Source: Aquabacterium sp. NJ1 (GTDB taxonomy: Bacteria > Pseudomonadota > Gammaproteobacteria > Burkholderiales > Burkholderiaceae_C). Taken from it: a DNA stretch of 64,000 nucleotides. The notes below the pieces were generated by a model. That model was not told the origin of the DNA. It worked only from the letters and a program-made list of their open reading frames with translations, and made no database searches. Positions 62,508 to 64,000 of this stretch are shown piece after piece. The stretch's first letter is position 1, and every line of letters starts with the position of its first letter. A program made the translations under genes and the position numbers. The stretch is from the NCBI RefSeq assembly GCF_000768065.1, contig NZ_JRKM01000001.1, forward strand, positions 1,674,001 through 1,738,000, in the 5' to 3' direction.

Positions 62508-63851
62508 ATGGGAAGACGCGCTCACACCCGAGCCTTGGGCCTGTGGATGAACGGTGTCCGTGTGGGCACCTGGCGCATGGCGCCACACAGCCCGGACACC
62601 TTGCAGTACGACCCGAGCTGGGTGCAAAGCCGCGAAGGTCGGCCACTGTCCCTGTCGCTGCCCTTCACGCCTGGCAATGCCCCGCATCGGGGCGAGCGCG
62701 TGCGCCACTATTTCGACAACCTGCTGCCTGACAGCCCGGACATCCGCACGCGCCTGGCTCGCCGTTATCAGGCCCACTCTGCAAACGCCTTTGATCTGCT
62801 GGCACAAGCCGGACAGGACTGTGTCGGGGCACTGCAGATCCTGCCCAACGATGCCAGCCCAGGCGCCGCTTCCGTGCAAGCACGCCCGCTGAGCGTCAGC
62901 GAAGTGGCCGATGTCTTGCGACACGCCACCGCAGCCACAACCCCGGGCTTCATGGAGAACGACGACGTCCGCATCTCGATCGCCGGCGCACAGGAGAAGA
63001 CCGCCCTGCTCCGGCTGGACGACCGATGGTGCATGCCGCAAGGTGCCACACCCACCACCCACATCCTCAAGCTGCCACTGGGTCTGGTCGGCGGCATGGG
63101 CCTGGACCTGCGTGAATCGGTCGAGAACGAGTGGCTCTGCGCGCAGATCCTGGCCGCTTATAACCTGCCGATAGCCCAATGCGAGCCGGTGCAATTCGAT
63201 GGCGTGAAAGCGCTGGCCGTGGCGCGCTTTGACCGCATGTGGTGGACCGCTGCCGATGGCGAGCGACATCTCATCCGCTTGCCGCAGGAAGACTTGTGCC
63301 AGGCGACCGCCACAGCCCCCGATCTGAAGTACGAAGCGCAAGGCGGCCCAGGCATCGACCGCATCATGTCGGTGTTGGCCGGGTCAATGACACCCGAGCA
63401 GGACAAGCGCACCTTTTTCATGGCCCAGGTGCTGTTCTGGATGCTGTGTGCACCCGACGGTCATGCCAAGAATTTCAGCCTGTTCATCCGGCCTGGTGGG
63501 CGCTACCAGCTCACCCCTCTGTACGACGTGATCTCGGCTTACCCCATCCTGGGCCATGGTCCCAACCAGATCTCGCCGTTCAAAGTCAAACTGGCCATGG
63601 CGGTGCGCGGCAAGAACGCACACTGGAAGATGAACGACATCCAGCGGCGACATTGGGTGGCCATGGGTACACGACACGGTGTGATCACGGCAGATGGCCA
63701 AGCTGTCGAAGCGCTGCTGGAAGATCTCGTCGCACGCACGCCAGCGGTCATCCATGAAGTCAGGCGCCAACTGCCTGCGGGCTTCCCCAGGCAGTTGGCC
63801 GACAGCATTCTGCTCGGACTCGCGGATGCGTCCGAGCGGCTTGGCGGCTGA
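62508..63851 (+). CDS. hipA: HipA-type serine/threonine kinase toxin
   Basis: 447 residues. HipA phosphorylates glutamyl-tRNA synthetase and causes growth arrest and persistence. The autophosphorylation loop SIAGAQEKTALLRLDDRW is nearly identical to that of E. coli HipA, with the regulatory serine at 157 (VRISIAGAQEK). ATP- and Mg-binding motifs are THILKLPLG, ENEWLCAQIL, and CAPDGHAKNFSLFI with LYDVISAYP. The N-subdomain (LGLWMNGVRVGTWRMAPH) and full length agree with type II HipA toxins, so the protein seems complete and active in sequence. It is the second gene of a hipBA unit. Confidence 0.95.
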   Translation: MGRRAHTRALGLWMNGVRVGTWRMAPHSPDTLQYDPSWVQSREGRPLSLSLPFTPGNAPHRGERVRHYFDNLLPDSPDIRTRLARRYQAHSANAFDLLAQAGQDCVGALQILPNDASPGAASVQARPLSVSEVADVLRHATAATTPGFMENDDVRISIAGAQEKTALLRLDDRWCMPQGATPTTHILKLPLGLVGGMGLDLRESVENEWLCAQILAAYNLPIAQCEPVQFDGVKALAVARFDRMWWTAADGERHLIRLPQEDLCQATATAPDLKYEAQGGPGIDRIMSVLAGSMTPEQDKRTFFMAQVLFWMLCAPDGHAKNFSLFIRPGGRYQLTPLYDVISAYPILGHGPNQISPFKVKLAMAVRGKNAHWKMNDIQRRHWVAMGTRHGVITADGQAVEALLEDLVARTPAVIHEVRRQLPAGFPRQLADSILLGLADASERLGG

Positions 63852-63881
63852 AAGGCTTGCCGATCATGGCACCCGGACAAC

Positions 63882-63911
63882 AAAAAACCCGATGCGCTTC
63901 TGGCGACATCG
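63882..63911 (-). terminator. Terminator of the tRNA-Arg transcript
   Basis: On the minus strand CGATG-T-CGC, a 5-base loop and GCG-CATCG form a bulged 8-bp stem followed by GGGTTTTTTG. It begins 16 bases after the tRNA 3' end and could also act after hipA in the other direction, though no T tract is present there. Confidence 0.8.
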
Positions 63912-63926
63912 AGTTCATGCAGGTGG

Positions 63927-64000
63927 TGGCGCGCCCGGCTGGGATCGAACCAGCAACCCCTGCCTTCGGAGGGCAGTACTCTATCCATTGAGCTACGGGC
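63927..64000 (-). tRNA. tRNA-Arg (anticodon CCG), first two bases outside the window
   Basis: On the minus strand the tRNA reads GCCCG-TA-GCTC ... to CGGGCGC-G-CCA. The anticodon stem CTGCC/GGCAG encloses the loop CTCCGAA, giving anticodon CCG for CGG codons. The T arm GCTGG-TTCGATC-CCAGC is perfect, and CCA is encoded. Acceptor pairing with CGGGCGC shows that two 5' bases (GC) lie beyond 64000. Confidence 0.95.

Overview
The window reads as a piece of chromosome from a GC-rich betaproteobacterium of the order Burkholderiales, probably near Aquabacterium, Leptothrix or other Comamonadaceae-type genera. The signs are the base composition and codon use, two PEP-CTERM proteins, an NsrR with a classical NsrR-type operator, and gene orders familiar from Burkholderiales (thioredoxin-aroQ-accB-accC-prmA-DUF3426 protein; gpmA / rhodanese-grxC ... 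secB-gpsA-trmL). This is a placement from gene content, not from a database search. I found no phage, insertion sequence, CRISPR array, rRNA or replication origin.

Layout. Positions 1-200 hold the N-terminus of an exported protein. 323-7594 (minus strand) is a compact seven-gene operon, kamA-kdd-(P-loop ATPase)-kamD-kamE-kal-kce, encoding the clostridial/fusobacterial type of lysine degradation from lysine through beta-lysine, 3,5-diaminohexanoate and 3-keto-5-aminohexanoate to 3-aminobutyryl-CoA and crotonyl-CoA. A divergent Lrp/AsnC regulator at 7734-8216 shares with it a perfect 9-bp inverted repeat. 8.2-18.3 kb is a mixed region: arfB, a GST/PNPOx pair beside a LysR regulator, a PEP-CTERM GDSL esterase, an HPP-CBS membrane protein with nsrR and a likely NsrR operator, a large lipoprotein, a short-chain dehydrogenase and a PF10118-type hydrolase.

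18.4-24.1 kb holds sdaA (serine deaminase), a MarR regulator, a very large tandem acyl-CoA dehydrogenase whose second half looks catalytically dead, and a second PEP-CTERM protein. 24.2-30.5 kb (minus) is a surface-polysaccharide locus: flippase, acyltransferase, two glycosyltransferases, sugar aminotransferase and initiating sugar transferase. 30.5-38.2 kb carries lysS with a strong terminator, an FUSC-type efflux/membrane protein, an autotransporter-barrel protein, and a secreted caspase-like protein paired with an OmpA-like protein.

38.3-55.2 kb is mainly housekeeping: a stand-alone molybdopterin oxidoreductase, a TlpA-type thioredoxin, aroQ, accB, accC, prmA, a zinc-ribbon/DUF3426 protein, a PfkB-family kinase, a secreted endonuclease/phosphatase-fold lipoprotein, gpmA, rhodanese, grxC, a chemoreceptor, secB, gpsA and trmL. 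Between gpsA and trmL lies a 171-bp strongly palindromic element that no gene explains. 55.2-64 kb has an HDOD-GAF regulator, a TPR-glycosyltransferase, a beta-propeller/dihaem cytochrome fusion, a hipBA module, and a tRNA-Arg(CCG) cut by the window end.

The most interesting items are the B12-dependent lysine operon in a probable aerobe, with only one recognisable reactivase-like partner; the nested palindromic element at 54500-54670; recurring CTGA-N5-TCAG sites around sdaA and marR; an NsrR-type site suggesting nitric-oxide control of an HPP-CBS protein; and near-identical TGATCA-NGCCC-TGATCA palindromes at two convergent gene ends. Functions are inferred from reading motifs by eye; no similarity search was possible.
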